Below are positions 1-10,744 of a stretch of DNA of 64,000 nt, piece by piece (position 1 is the stretch's first letter; every line of letters begins with the position of its first letter). Below the pieces are notes generated by a model. It did not search any database. It was not told the DNA's origin and saw only the letters and a program-made list of their open reading frames with translations. Made by a program: the position numbers and the translations under genes. The stretch is from assembly GCA_030144725.1 (NCBI GenBank), contig JASKMD010000184.1, positions 36,001 to 100,000 of the forward strand. Reading direction: 5' to 3'. This stretch comes from Haematococcus lacustris (Eukaryota > Chlorophyta > Chlorophyceae > Chlamydomonadales > Haematococcaceae).

Positions 1-43
1 GTCGCCAGCCTGGCAGTTATAACTTATAAGTAGCTCGGCTTAA

Positions 44-165
44 GCGGCTTGCACGACTTGCCGACAGCCTCATCTAGCCATTCCTTACCCCATTGAGGGC
101 TTTATTCTACCCGACTGCTTTGCACGCCATCGCGGCTTGCCAGCTTGTGCGGCTTGCACGACTTG
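44..165. repeat. 17-bp direct repeat pair
   Basis: The 17-mer GCGGCTTGCACGACTTG occurs at 44-60 and again at 149-165. No function is assigned. Confidence 0.6.
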
Positions 166-427
166 CGCGGCCACTGACGTGTGACCGATTCAAAAGGAGG
201 TCAAGATGAGGTCAACCACAGTCAAGTCGACAGAGACCGCCGCACAGCCAGACAACCGCACAGCCCGACAGCCGCACAGCCAGGCAGCCACGTTGGAAAT
301 GCTACTCAATTGTCAGGAGGCCGCAAGTCAGCTTCAGCTATCACATGCGGCAGCGACGCAGCAGCGAGCAGTGGCGCCCCTGCAACATCTAGCGAGATAG
401 CACAGTTAGGCACCTGGGAGCTAATTG

Positions 428-800
428 ACCAAAGCTGCACCGTACTTTGAGCCTCAGCCATCTCGTTACCAATGCCACCGTGTCTCTGTGGCAAGCCGTG
501 GCGTCCACCCTGGCTATTGGCAGCCCAAACGGTTCGCTCCAGTGCCCGCATCTACCACATGGTCAACCCATTGCCAATGTCAACGTAGCGACAGATGCAA
601 GTATGACAGCGGCACACGCGCAGGAGGTGGTCGTTGTCAATGGTCAAGGTGGTGGCGGCTGGCTTGCTTAATCACAGCCCTTAATCACAGCTCTTCAGCA
701 GCGCGAGGGTCTTGCGACTCAGGACGCTACCATCTTTGCAGTTCCGACGCTCAACGACAAGAAGTTCCCCATTATGGGGACAAACGCAACACCCGAGCAG
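428..800 (+). CDS. Possible exons of an unrecognised secreted-type protein
   Basis: Two stretches read like exons. The first follows an AG near 428 and encodes a run with several N-x-S/T sites (for example VTNATVSLW), ending at a possible donor after HAQE or after VVVNGQ. The second, 699-800, begins after TTCAG and is 34 codons ending NATPEQ directly before GTGAGA, a good donor. The phases can be joined. The family is not recognised; N-glycosylation-like sites suggest an extracellular protein, but this is inference. Further exons may lie at 195-400 and 940-1300. The start and end of the gene were not found. Confidence 0.3.
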
Positions 801-1199
801 GTGAGAATTGCAAGTGGTGTTGCAGCAACACCGTGGTAGCATGTGCAGTAGCGGGAATGCTGAGCAGCCTATATCTGTTGCAATACATGTTGCAACATGT
901 GCTCACGTGCTGTAATCTGTACTGTGCAGTTGGAGGTTCATCTCAACTCTACCATCAGACCCTTTTGCGCGCGTTCGTCATTTCCATGACGCCTACTACA
1001 GGAGGCCCAAGCTGCTGTGTGGTGCTATGTGCATGTTTGTGCCAAGTGAGTGCTGCGCTCTCTGTCACCATTACAACACCTTGCCCACCACACGTGCCCC
1101 GTGCACTGCTCTGCCACCACTTGCTGATGCTTGCTCTATTGCACAGATGCACAAGAGCAAGTGTAACGCCACATCACTCATGTTGCGCATCACCAACCA

Positions 1200-1673
1200 G
1201 CGCAATCCCGCTGCTGCTGCTGCTGCCATCAGTGCCGGTGTTGCCGCTGCTGCCGGTGTTGTCGCTGCTGCCAGTGTTGCCGGTGTAGCCACTGCCGCTT
1301 GCTGCTGTTGCTGCTGATGCTGCTGCAGCTTCTGCTGCTGCCAGTGTTGCCGTTGTTGCCCCTGCTGCTGCTGCTGCTGCGCGAGCTGCTGCTGCTGCTG
1401 CTGTTGCTGCTGCTGCAGCTTCTGCTGCTGCCAGTGTTGCCGTTGTTGCCCCTGCTGCCACTGATGCCACCACTGCTGCTGCTGCCGCGCGAGCTGCTGC
1501 TGCCACTGCTGCTGCTGCCGCGCGAGCTGCTGCTGCTGCTGCCGGTGTTGCCGCTGCTGTCGCTGCTGCCAGTGTTGCCGCTGTAGCCACTACCGCTGCT
1601 GCTGATGCTGATGCTGAAGCTGCTGCAGCTTCTGCTGCTGCCAGTGTTGCCGTTGTTGCCCCTGCTGCCACTG

Positions 1674-1704
<31 letters not shown>

Positions 1705-1860
1705 CGCGCGAGTTGCTGCTGCTGCTGCTGCCGGTGTTGCCGCTGCTGCCAGTGTTGCCGCTGTAGCCACTGCTGCTGCTGCCGCTGATGCTGATGCTGA
1801 TGATGCTGCTGCTGCAGCTTCTGCTCCTGCCAGTGTTGCCGTTGTTGCCCCTGCTGCCGC
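1200..1860. repeat. GCT/CTG-rich minisatellite
   Basis: About 660 bp of GCTGCTGCT triplets mixed with a longer unit of roughly 47 bp that starts CTGCAGCTTCTGCTGCTGCC and ends GTTGTTGCCCCTGCTGC. This unit appears near 1321, 1413, 1621 and 1810. All frames on both strands give poly-Ala, poly-Leu or poly-Cys-like runs, so the long ORFs here are composition artefacts unless joined to a real gene. Confidence 0.8.
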
Positions 1861-2519
1861 TGCTATGTTCTATGCTATGTCCTTCTATGTCCTAAACAGC
1901 CCGCAGGCAGTCTCCGCTCCTATCGGGGGCTTCAACGCGCCATGTTCAATACAGCCTGGCCCTAGTCATGCGGCCCCTGTACCCTTCCCCCGCCCCATGG
2001 CCATACGTTCCCCAGGGAGTCTGCCCTGATGCCATGGCCTTCCTCTCTGCCAATGAGCAGCTGTGTGTGCCAGCACCAGGGCATGTTGCATTCATGCTTG
2101 GCTTCATGCTTGGCTTGGCATTGGAATGGTGCAGCGATTGATTTCTTTCATTCATTTCGTGCAACTCGCTAGGCCATCGACGTCTGCAGGGTCACATTAG
2201 CATCAGGCCATCACGTTTTTGTAAGCGTGCGATTGTAAGCTCTGAGTACCGGCGCGGTTGACCCCTTATTATGCCCCTATTATGCCTCCATTATGAGAAA
2301 ATAAGGACGCCTATATTTTTCCCTATACCTCAGATATTTTCGCATAATGCTCTCGGACCGCCAATTATCTACTACATACTACACAATGCCATCCAGCGTG
2401 ACTAATAACGCTGTGTGAGTGCGAACAGGATGGGTGTAGAGCTGTGTATGGCGAAGGGACGCATAAAGACAATGAGTGTATGCAAGTGTCATGTCTAGGC
2501 TGTTCGCTCCCTAATCTAA
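1861..2519. other. Gene-free stretch, AT-rich part
   Basis: No convincing coding frame. Around 2262-2297 there is a short imperfect triplication of a TTATGCCCCTA-like unit. The base composition from 2200 on is noticeably more AT-rich than the flanks, as expected for an intergenic spacer upstream of CFAP299. Confidence 0.5.
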
Positions 2520-2660
2520 TATTACTTCCAACATGAGCTAATATGAGCTAATAACAGCTCCCAACTAGCTCGTACTAGCTCGTAGTAGCTCATATCAGCT
2601 CCCGTTTGGCTCATATCAGCTCCCGGAAGGTCATATGAGCTCATATGAACTCTCATCACT
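2520..2660. repeat. AGCTC/AGCTAATATG repeat tract upstream of CFAP299
   Basis: About 140 bp with ten or so copies of AGCTC or AGCTAA spaced roughly 10-20 bp apart, including two near-identical GCTCATATCAGCTCCCG units and the palindrome CATATGAGCTCATATG. It ends about 150 bp before the CFAP299 start codon. It could be a promoter element or simple repeat drift; the sequence alone does not decide. Confidence 0.6.
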
Positions 2661-2809
2661 TCATCACATCAGCTTGGAACTAATCTCAGCGGACACGCCC
2701 TAGTCATGGTTGTTATGCAATTTTGTATGCAGGTGTTGTGGTTGTTATGCGTTTTTGAATATGATTTTTGCCATGTGACACTTGCACGCCTGGCCCCTAA
2801 CCTGACGCA

Positions 2810-5219
2810 ATGGAGGACCAGGAGGTAAAGGGCGTGAACTATGACCCAATCGCGGACGAATATGGCACGTAAGCCCGCATGTACTCCATTTCGTATGCTA
2901 CCGCACGCGCAACACCTCACGATACTGTCTATTACTGCAGCTACGAGGATTACCTGGACAACCAGATTACAGCCACGGACATGTTCTACCTTGAGGATGT
3001 GGAGCTGGCACGGCACTTAGTAGAGCTAGGGTGCGTTGCTAGTCCGCAAAACCACCTTGTCATCCACAGCTCCTCAGCATGCCTGCTGCTCAACACTACC
3101 CAGGATACGCGGGAATGGCGAAGTCATCAGAAGAGAAGAGTTTGAGCTCAGAAGAGAAGCAGCAGAGCAGGCAAGACAGGCGAGACTCAACAAAAAGCCA
3201 AAGAAGCTTGCTTCCCAGGGCAAGAATGTTGAAGAGTTCCCATTGCTCCAGGTAACGGACCGTCACTGCATGGAAGCGTGCAGCATCACATCCCTGCTGT
3301 ATAGGCTACAGCATGCAAGTCCTCCTGAGGAAGGCATACCAATCCACACATGTGCTGTAGCAGCAGTGCTACCTGGCACATGTTACATAGTTGTGGCCAG
3401 GTCCAAGCGTTTTTACCAGGCTGACAGGTGTGACGGTGTAACATCACCATCAACATCACTACACACTGATGCTGATAATCGTGATGACCCTAACCCTTGT
3501 GCCACCAGGCCCTCAAAGACAGAGAAGAGGCCGTGCGCAATGGCAAGCTGACCACTATCATCTTCATCAGGGATCGCAATGCCAAGGCCCAAGAGGTGTC
3601 TGGCTACATAGACTACGGCCACAGGCACGTGCTGGACTAGCGATGGCAGGGGCAGCGCAGCAAGCTCACATGCACAGCAGACCTCATGGGAGCAAGGCAC
3701 TGATTTCCCCAGGTATCAGCTGGTCTGTTTGTGCACATCACAGCAGTCCAGGCACCTGTGATGGAGAGGAGGCAAGAGGAGAGTCCCTGACATCTAACTG
3801 TTCTGGACACACATCCGGTTGTTCAGAGGGGGAGGACGGCTGGGAGTGTGAAGTAGCAACCGCCATGCCGTGGCTGTGTTGCACGCTGACACTCTGAGTG
3901 GTCAGGAGCACAGTGGGGTTGGACCTAGGCAGCCTGTGGTGCTGCCTTGGCAGGCTGAAGGTGGAGAACATGGAGGCATACTTTGAGCGCAAGAAGCGTT
4001 TGACCCCCAAGGCCAGCGACCTCAGCTTCTACAACTGGGAAACCCAGATGTCCACGTCCAACCCCACACCCAACTTCCAGGTCAGCCCCCAGCAAAGATC
4101 AGCAGGGTGTCCGTGTAGTGTGGGGCAGAAGCTGAAGCTTGGGGCAGGGGTGAGACCACAGGGTTGCGACTCACTTTGTCAGGGCTCTCAGTCGACCCAG
4201 TGGTTGAGCTACCAGGTTGTGAGGGCGACCTATGAAGTCCGCCTCTGGCTCCTGGGGAGGCTGGGCCGCACTGTTGGGCATGGTGACGCCCTTTGGTGTG
4301 AATGGACAACATGGGCCACGCTGGACCGCTTTGTACATGCATTGGCATGCCTGCCAGCACAACCTAGTCAGCACCCAGCTCAGCGCGGCTGTAGCTCAAG
4401 CCAGTCCAGGGCTACCTTGAAGTGTGGTGGGCAAGGCTTGCATGACTGGCCGCCATTGGCAGATGAAGCAACTGGTGACCCAGCTGTTCTCACCACATCG
4501 TAAGCCCCTCCCTGCAGCAGCTGTTGGTGGGATGTTTGGGCGTTTGTGAGGGGATGCTGGGGTATCTGGCCTTGCTGGATGCGCAGCTGCCCCACAACAT
4601 CTTGACGCTCAAAACATCATACTTTGGGCTGCTCACTATGCCTGAGGCTGAGCTTGTTTGTGCTTACCCTGCTGCTGCTGACACCTGGTACTTGTCCAAT
4701 AGGCTGATGAGGGAGGTGCTGACCCAGCTGCTGCTGGTATTCAACTTGTACTTGTTGTCCGCTAGGCTGATGCAAGAGGTGCTGCTAATGTGGGTAGGGT
4801 CATGATGAGGGTTTCTGGGGTGTGGCTGCTAGGCTGCCTTGCCCTGAACGACTTGGGCATAGCAAAGCTGACAACCCGTCCCATGGCTCCATGGCTGCTG
4901 TTGTTGGTGTGGCTCACCTAGGTCATCGCTGACAATGAGGCCGGCCTGCTGTTCAAGAACAAGCGCGACCGCAAGGTCATCAACGTGGACCCGCGTGCCA
5001 AGCCCGGGGACAACAGCACGCGCACAGAGCTGGCCACATCAGAGTACATGCAGGTCGTGAACTGTGTGTCACAGCTTCATCACACTTGCTAAGCATCATA
5101 CACCCCGGTCACCCCATCACACACCCCGGTCACTCGTGTATGGCACACTGAATGCAGTCATGCTGGCACTGTCCCTGCAGGTCGTCATCTATGACCATGT
5201 CACTCGGCGCAGGAGCTGA
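2810..5219 (+). CDS. CFAP299: Cilia- and flagella-associated protein 299 (CFAP299, C4orf22 family)
   Basis: Seven exons: 2810-2868, 2941-3030, 3104-3251, 3509-3624, 3954-4080, 4922-5053, 5181-5219. They give 236 aa, close to the vertebrate protein length of about 233. Recognised from family motifs in order: YEDYLDNQI and [10 protein letters not shown] near the N-terminus, [24 protein letters not shown] and [10 protein letters not shown] in the middle, then [29 protein letters not shown] and a C-terminal [12 protein letters not shown]. Known members are axonemal or sperm-flagellum proteins without catalytic activity. The start ATG is the first in frame and gives the conserved acidic N-terminus. 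The exon 4/5 junction that keeps the conserved Arg-Leu-Lys requires a GC-AG intron (3625-3953). A GT-AG alternative, exon 4 to 3628 and exon 5 from 3961, would replace Leu-Lys by His. Confidence 0.92.
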
Positions 5220-6040
5220 GCCTTACGCCCAGTCAGGTTGCTGCCACAGCATACAGGCACACAGCCTGTGCATGATGCTCCTCCACCCCCTCCAGCAATG
5301 AGCAGCACACAGGCGTGCACCCTGGCCTGTGCCCCTCAGACCCAGGCAGCATGTGTGTGCATGAGGTGCAGTGGCCTCAGTGGGGCAGTGGAGGGTGGCT
5401 GGCAGCATGCTGGCTGACTGGGTTGCTGATATTTGCTAGTGTCGGCTGCCTTCTCAGTGGCAATTTGACCTCTCAGCACAGAAGATCATAGCACACTACC
5501 CTGAAACACCATGGACTGAACTGCATCATGGCAATTGGGGTGCATACATGCACGATGGCGTCCTCATGTGCACTACTGCATACATTGCATCGCGATAACA
5601 TTCTGCATGCACAACCATTGCTGCTGCAGCATGACAAGCTGCTGGGTGATATAGGCACAGTGGATGTGACTGTTTGTGTGTCATCTTCAGTCTTACCACT
5701 ATTGTGTGTTACCCTGAGCGTGACCATGTTTCTTGCTACAACCTATGTAGGCAAAAACACAAACTGAAGTGGCCAGGATGCGGTCACAAATGCTTTGTCC
5801 GGTATCCTGGATTGCGGTGTAAGGTCATGCGCTCCCTCAAATGAGTGGTGATCAGCAGTGCCGAAGTGCCTGTGCGGTGGCAAACTTTGGGCTTAGTGCA
5901 CCTGACCTGCAGCCCCAACTCTAACCCAAGTGGCCGGTGCAACTACCAAGCCGGTGCACGAGTCCACCCACCCACCACCACAGGTCACCCCCGCCATTGG
6001 CTACACCCCCATGGCTCAAGAGATAACTTTCTAACTCATT
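5220..6040. other. Intergenic, nothing recognised
   Basis: No conserved frame, RNA gene or obvious repeat. A TGTAA-type polyadenylation motif occurs near 5817-5821, rather far from the CFAP299 stop. Confidence 0.5.
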
Positions 6041-6150
6041 TCTGCACGGATTGGCGTGATGAGCTTGTAATGGCCTGACTAGAGTGCAGCCAGCCCAGCG
6101 GTTTGCCGGGTGGCTGGTCCCCAACACGCGACGTGATTTGGCGCCACGCA
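6041..6150 (+). repeat. Dispersed repeat, copy 1
   Basis: About 105 bp that aligns at an estimated 70 percent with 10384-10490. The best-conserved core is CCCAGCGGTTTGCCGG followed by TGGCTGG and AACACGCGACGTG. In copy 2 the plus strand is an open frame containing RFAGWLAPNTRR; here that frame has stops, so this is likely a decayed copy of an element or gene fragment. Confidence 0.6.
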
Positions 6151-6426
6151 GACACTCTTAGCGACCGCTATAGGCAGCCTGGATCCATCGGGGAGTAAAA
6201 TGGCGCCAACAGCCAAAAGCAGCTCGAATCAGTCAAAAACATGCAGCCGTTATCTGTGTTGACCGCCCATACATGAAATGGCCCACACATGAAGACAACG
6301 CGTTTCTTATCTAATTTACATGTTATGAACCCACACAAGGAGCCGCGCAGAACTCTTATTTCATCATTCGACGTCCTAGTTGGACAGATCCTGCTGCAGC
6401 AACAGCTTCAGCATTGCGTGGTACAC

Positions 6427-6600
6427 AGTACTGTGCTACAGGCTGCTGGGCTAGGGCCTTGGATGCTCGGTCTCGCAGCTTCTTGCAGCCCAATGCTGGG
6501 TATTCCCTGCCCTTGGCAGGGAGCCTTGCTCGGTGTGGCCACCTGCACAGCTCCAGTGGGCGCCACTTGCTCTCCCCTGCCACACACGCACTGCCCGCAG
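6427..6600 (-). pseudogene. Fanzor/TnpB-like C-terminal fragment
   Basis: The minus strand encodes KWRPLELCRWP, LPAKGREYPALGCKKLRD and a Gln-rich end. This matches the tail after the RuvC-III motif in the fuller copy at 23178-24806 almost residue for residue. The stop seen in the other copy (CAG TAG) is here CAG TAC, so the frame runs on. No RuvC motifs remain upstream. It is a decayed partial copy. Confidence 0.65.
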
Positions 6601-8110
6601 CCCATGTGATAATGTCATGCACAAGGCGGTTGATGGAGTTAAGACGGGTGCCTTGCTCAGCGGCCTGATGGACTGTCTGTTGGTGCTGGTACTTGTTGCC
6701 CGCTGAGTTGAACAGGACCTGCTGGCCAGGCTGCATGAGCTCACTGATCTGACCTGTGACTTGAACACAACCAGTGCGCGCTCCATGCAGCTTGCAGTCA
6801 GGACTGTCTGTTCCTCAGTTGTGGAGCTGAACCAGGGCATTGGCATCGCGCAAGGCGTGTGCAGGCCTTGACACAAGCCGTGGCCCAGTGCCACAATCAT
6901 GTTGCATTGCAGACGTGGAGGGGTGTGGTTAGTTGGGCTGGTGCAGTGATAGACAATCCGATGGGTGACTGTCAAACTCATGGTAGGGGTACAGCAGTCA
7001 GGCGGGCTAGTGGGGTTGGGCGGCTGGACCCAGGAGGGGATGGGTGGTGGTGGCCCAGGAGGGGCTGGAGGGTGTGTGTGTGTGGTACATTTGGCAGCAT
7101 CGCGTCAGCAGCACCGTCAGCTGCGGCAGGGCAAGAAGGCTGGTTAATTGGGGGTGGACGGCTAGCTGCCTGGGTGAGAGGGGGTGGTTGGCTGGTGCCC
7201 CTGTCTGTCTCTCTGCCTGTTGACGACTGGGCCAAGCCGGCAGCATCATGGTGGACTGACAGCTTGGGTGGGGCGGGGCGGCCCACCTGTGGTCTCTGGA
7301 CCTAAGCCGCGGATGCGGGTATGTTGAGCCTGGGCTTGGGCCTGGGCCTGGGCGACCCTTGCGCTGTTGGGGTGCAAAGGCTGTAGGCGCACACCTGGGC
7401 CAAGGGTTGACTTCAATGACCACAGCTGTTATTGGTGCCCATGCGACCCAAACTACGTCCATTGCGTCTCCCCGTCTTGGCAAGCCTGCCTCGCCTCCAG
7501 CCCTGGCGACATCGGCGAGAGTCACAGGTGAGGTGTGACTGTCTTCACCCAGTGTTGCTTCCTGCAGTAGCAGCTTTGTGACAGTCACAGGAACGCGCCG
7601 ACTGTCAATTCGACTGGAACACGATGCCAATCCAACCAAGGTTCAATTAAGGCACATTGCTGAGCATTAGACCTACCCTGCCCCACCCCCTAGACGAACA
7701 CCACACTAGGAGTGATGCGTGCCATAGTGGGCCCCCTCATATCACTTAGCCTCTCAAGCCCCCACGTGCTCATAGAAAAGAAATGCATCAACATCATATC
7801 AGGCAGAGAGTTGAGGGTCCTCACCAAACAAAGGGGCAGGAGGGCAACACACAAGCACAGTGGGACCCTTCACCGCCTGCGCCTGCTGCTGTTTGCACTT
7901 TATAAAAGTGCCGTGCCAGGGCCGCACGCTGGGAGCAGGTGGGGTGGGGTGGGCTGGGAGAGGAGGGGAGCAGGTGGGGTGCAGGCTGGTTTGCCAGGAG
8001 TGGGGGCAGGATGAGGAAAGGTGCTAGAGGGGGAGGGGGGGGGCAATGGGTCCATGAAAGGGGCAGGGAGCGCTGCACTGGGCAGGGCAGTGACCCCACC
8101 CCTGCCTGAC
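6601..8110. other. No supported gene
   Basis: Overlapping ORFs on both strands are Pro/Ser- or Gly-rich composition effects. The purine-rich, G-run-rich tract at 7930-8250 has no coding signal of its own apart from the ABCF fragment that overlaps its right end. Confidence 0.5.
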
Positions 8111-8386
8111 CTGTACTCGTCCAGCGGCAGGATGTGCGGCTTGATCCAAGTCATCTGCAGCAGAGCCAATAGGGGCAGGGGCCAAGGGGGCCTCTTAATG
8201 CTGGCAGCAGGGGAGGGGGGAGGGGAAGGGGTGGGGGTGTGAGGCGAGGCCCCCTTGCTTCCCGGCCCCCTGCACCTTGGCAAACGCGGCACGGTTCTTC
8301 TGCCCGCCGCTCAGCTGGTACATGAGCTTCTCAGCCAGCTCCTGAGGCAGCCCAAAGGATGCCAGGTGCCCCCGTGGCAGGTCGTC
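8111..8386 (-). pseudogene. ABCF-type ATP-binding cassette fragment
   Basis: Two minus-strand exons, 8276-8386 and 8111-8154, are separated by an intron with GT-AG ends. The first carries the ABC signature region HLASFGLPQELAEKLMYQ followed by LSGGQKNRAAFAK. The second carries the start of Walker B as TWIKPHILPLDEY. In intact ABCF proteins this reads LLLDEP followed by SNHLD; here Pro is replaced by Tyr and the frame goes straight to a splice-like GT. No Walker A exon was found upstream and no C-terminal half downstream. The retained intron argues for a genomic duplication rather than a retrocopy. ABCF proteins are soluble ATPases acting on ribosomes; this piece is unlikely to work. Confidence 0.65.
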
Positions 8387-9426
8387 CTGCACATACACAC
8401 GGAAAGAAAGAAACATGCGCAAAGCTTCCGCCAACGTGACACGGCCAAATCTGCGGGATTCACACCCCCCCACACACATACCACCACCACCACCATCACC
8501 ACCAACAACATCAAAAACAGGCAAATGCCATGACGATGATGAGGAAGATGGTGGTGGTGGTGCTGCTGCTGCTGCTGCTAATGTTAAGTCACACCCACAG
8601 CCTCAGCCAAGCCAAGGAGTGAGTTAGCAGGCACCTGGCAGCAGCAGCGGCAGCAGCAGCAGCACTGCCGCTGGTACTCGACCTACCCCTTGCATGGCCT
8701 GGCCTGCACCTTGCAGCAGTCTGGTGCGCAGCCAGGGCCAGCGGCGGCTGCAGCAGTTGAAGCAGCCCTGACCCTACCCTGCCCCTGGACAGTGCACCCC
8801 CCAGCAGAGCCTGCCCCCCAACCCCCCGCCCCATCACTTGCCCACACTACCCCACCACCCTTTAACCCACCCTCCCCCCACCACCTTACTTGGACACATG
8901 GCTCAGGTTACATGGACCAGGTTGATCAGCAAACATGTCGTAGAATTGCAGGTTGTCAGCGTGCCAGCAGCAGCAGCGCACCAGCAGCAACAGATAGTAA
9001 GAGATGTATCTACGCAAATAGCCTGCGAAGATGGCTAGGGGCACTTGTAAGGAGCGAGCGCCCGTCTAGCAGGGGTTTCACAAGGTTCTTGGGGAGCAAA
9101 CTGCTCCTAGCCTCGCCACCGCTGCCCACCCCCAAGCCATTCCCCAAGCATTTCAATGCCACCGCTGCCGCCGATGCTGCCGAGACTGCCACTGCTGCTG
9201 CTGCCGCCGCCGCTACTGCCAGTGATGTCATTGCCGCCGCCGCCGCACTGTGGGTTGTCATAGGCTACTTCTACCCCTCTACCCAGTACAGCACCTTCAT
9301 TACATTCAACCATTGGCACATACCAATGCAAAGGCAAACTGACGTCCCCTCCCTGGGGGGGGGTGTTGTCTGTATGGAGTTTCATTCCCACCCACCCGGC
9401 ATAGGCGCCTCCTACTGACACTACTG
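8387..9426. other. No supported gene; Ala/Pro low-complexity frames
   Basis: The long plus frame at 8690-9418 and the minus frames are dominated by GCC/CTG triplets and proline codons. No family motif is seen. CTG-type triplet runs occur at 8564-8580, 8640-8670 and 9190-9245. Confidence 0.5.
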
Positions 9427-9478
9427 CTATAGCCTAAAGTTTGCATGACAAACATGGACTGTAAGCTGATAACAGCTC
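9427..9478 (-). repeat. Solo copy of the type-1 Fanzor downstream block
   Basis: This block aligns with 23104-23160, the sequence directly downstream of the Fanzor-like stop codon at 23178. Shared pieces include GCTATAG, GCATGA-AAACATG and GTAAGCT-AT-ACAGCTC. No Fanzor coding sequence lies beside this copy. Confidence 0.6.
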
Positions 9479-9545
9479 CATGGAGGCACACGTTGGCAGC
9501 TCCATGGAGGCACACGTTGGCAAACTGCTCCATGGAGGCACAGTT
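9475..9545. repeat. Tandem GCTCCATGGAGGCACACGTTG repeat
   Basis: Two and a half tandem copies of a 24-31 bp unit beginning GCTCCATGGAGGCACA. Each contains the self-complementary CTCCATGGAG, so short hairpins are possible. Confidence 0.75.
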
Positions 9546-9584
9546 CAGCAACCAACAACCTTGCGAGGGTCTGCGCAGCGGACT

Positions 9585-10275
9585 CTATGGCTCACCGCCA
9601 ACAGCAACCTTGTCGATCGCTTCTGCAACTTTGCAGGTGGCTTCTGTAACCTTCAAAGCCGCTAGAGACCTCTGCCAGGCGTTCATAGCGAAGGGCCCCA
9701 CAGTAGCAACGAAGACGGCACCACCTGCGAAGATGCCAGCGTCTTCATATTTGTCAGGGGTGTTCGTGTTGGCGTCCACCTTGTCGAACTTGGCGTCCAC
9801 CTTGTCGAACTTGGCGTCCACCTTGTCGAACTTAACGTCCACCGTTTCGCACTGTTTCTCGAACTTGACATACGCCTTGTTAACCTGCCCATTTGACACG
9901 CACAGTTCCTTTCATACCGCCTCCAACATCCTTCATCACCAGGTCGCCCACCTTGTCGTCCAGCTTGTCCAGCTGCTCCGTGTGCTTGGCGACCTGCCCA
10001 ATCAATTTGTCCAGCTGCTCCGTGTGCTTGACGGCATGTCCATTCAGCTTGTCCAGCTGCTCCGTGTGCCGTGCATCCCATTTGTCGAGCTGCTCTCTGT
10101 GCCGGGCCTCCAGCTTGTCCAGCTGCTCCATGTGCCGTGCATCCCATTTGTCGATCTGCTCTCTGTGCCGGGCCTCCAGCTTGTTTAGCTGCTCCGTGTG
10201 TCGGGCGTCCCGCTCCTCTAACACACGCACTGTGGCGTCCGATTTGTGTTCCAGCCTGCTGTGCTCGCTGCCCAT
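9585..10275 (-). CDS. Coiled-coil protein with hendecad repeats and a C-terminal hydrophobic segment
   Basis: An ATG at 10275 opens a frame with five 11-residue units of the form DARHTEQLDKL/EARHREQLDKW. Two 14-residue units ending KHTEQLDKL follow. A second frame (9585-9899) continues with three or more 7-residue KFDKVDA units, a hydrophobic stretch (AGGAVFVATVGPFAM) and a short tail. The two frames are joined in phase by a 55-nt intron (9885-9939, GTGATG...GGGCAG), giving 211 aa; a simple frameshift is the alternative. The protein is an elongated coil, perhaps membrane-anchored at its C-terminus. The family was not recognised, and nearby repeats leave open an element origin. Confidence 0.55.
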
Positions 10276-10383
10276 CTGCCTTACGCGGCGGGCCAGATGA
10301 TGACGTTGTGCGTACCCAGCACGAGTGCGTCCCGCTGCAGATGGGAGGACGTGATGTCGGGCCTTGCTGGAGTTCGCTGCTGG

Positions 10384-10490
10384 TCACCGATTTCCGAGAT
10401 GAGCTGCTGATGGCATTGCAAGTGTGCAGTCAGTCCCAGCGGTTTGCCGGATGGCTGGCCCCTAACACGCGACGTGTTGTGGGTCACGCT
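10384..10490 (+). repeat. Dispersed repeat, copy 2
   Basis: Homologous to 6041-6150. This copy keeps an open plus-strand frame with VTDFRDELLMALQ and RFAGWLAPNTRR, suggesting it derives from a coding sequence. The origin is not recognised. Confidence 0.55.
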
Positions 10491-10744
10491 CATATTGACA
10501 TGTGCAAGCTATGTGTGCCCTTTACAAGTGCTCTGCTCATACAGCATCAGATGAGGCTATTGTACAGCTGTTCGATGCAATGACAACTGCATGATAACTG
10601 TGACAAAAATAGGCTATACGCTGAAAAGTGGACGGTGACTTGAATTCAAAACCATACCCAGACCGCCTATTGCTGCGTGATCAAGCCCCTTCACCCAACT
10701 CCCTCATCCAGCGTGGCTTGCGAGTTTGTGACAGCTGCGAAGTC

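Noticed and set aside
1174..1770. Long Ala-rich ORF on the minus strand
   Set aside because: It is produced by GCT/CTG triplet repeats; no start context, motif or splice support.
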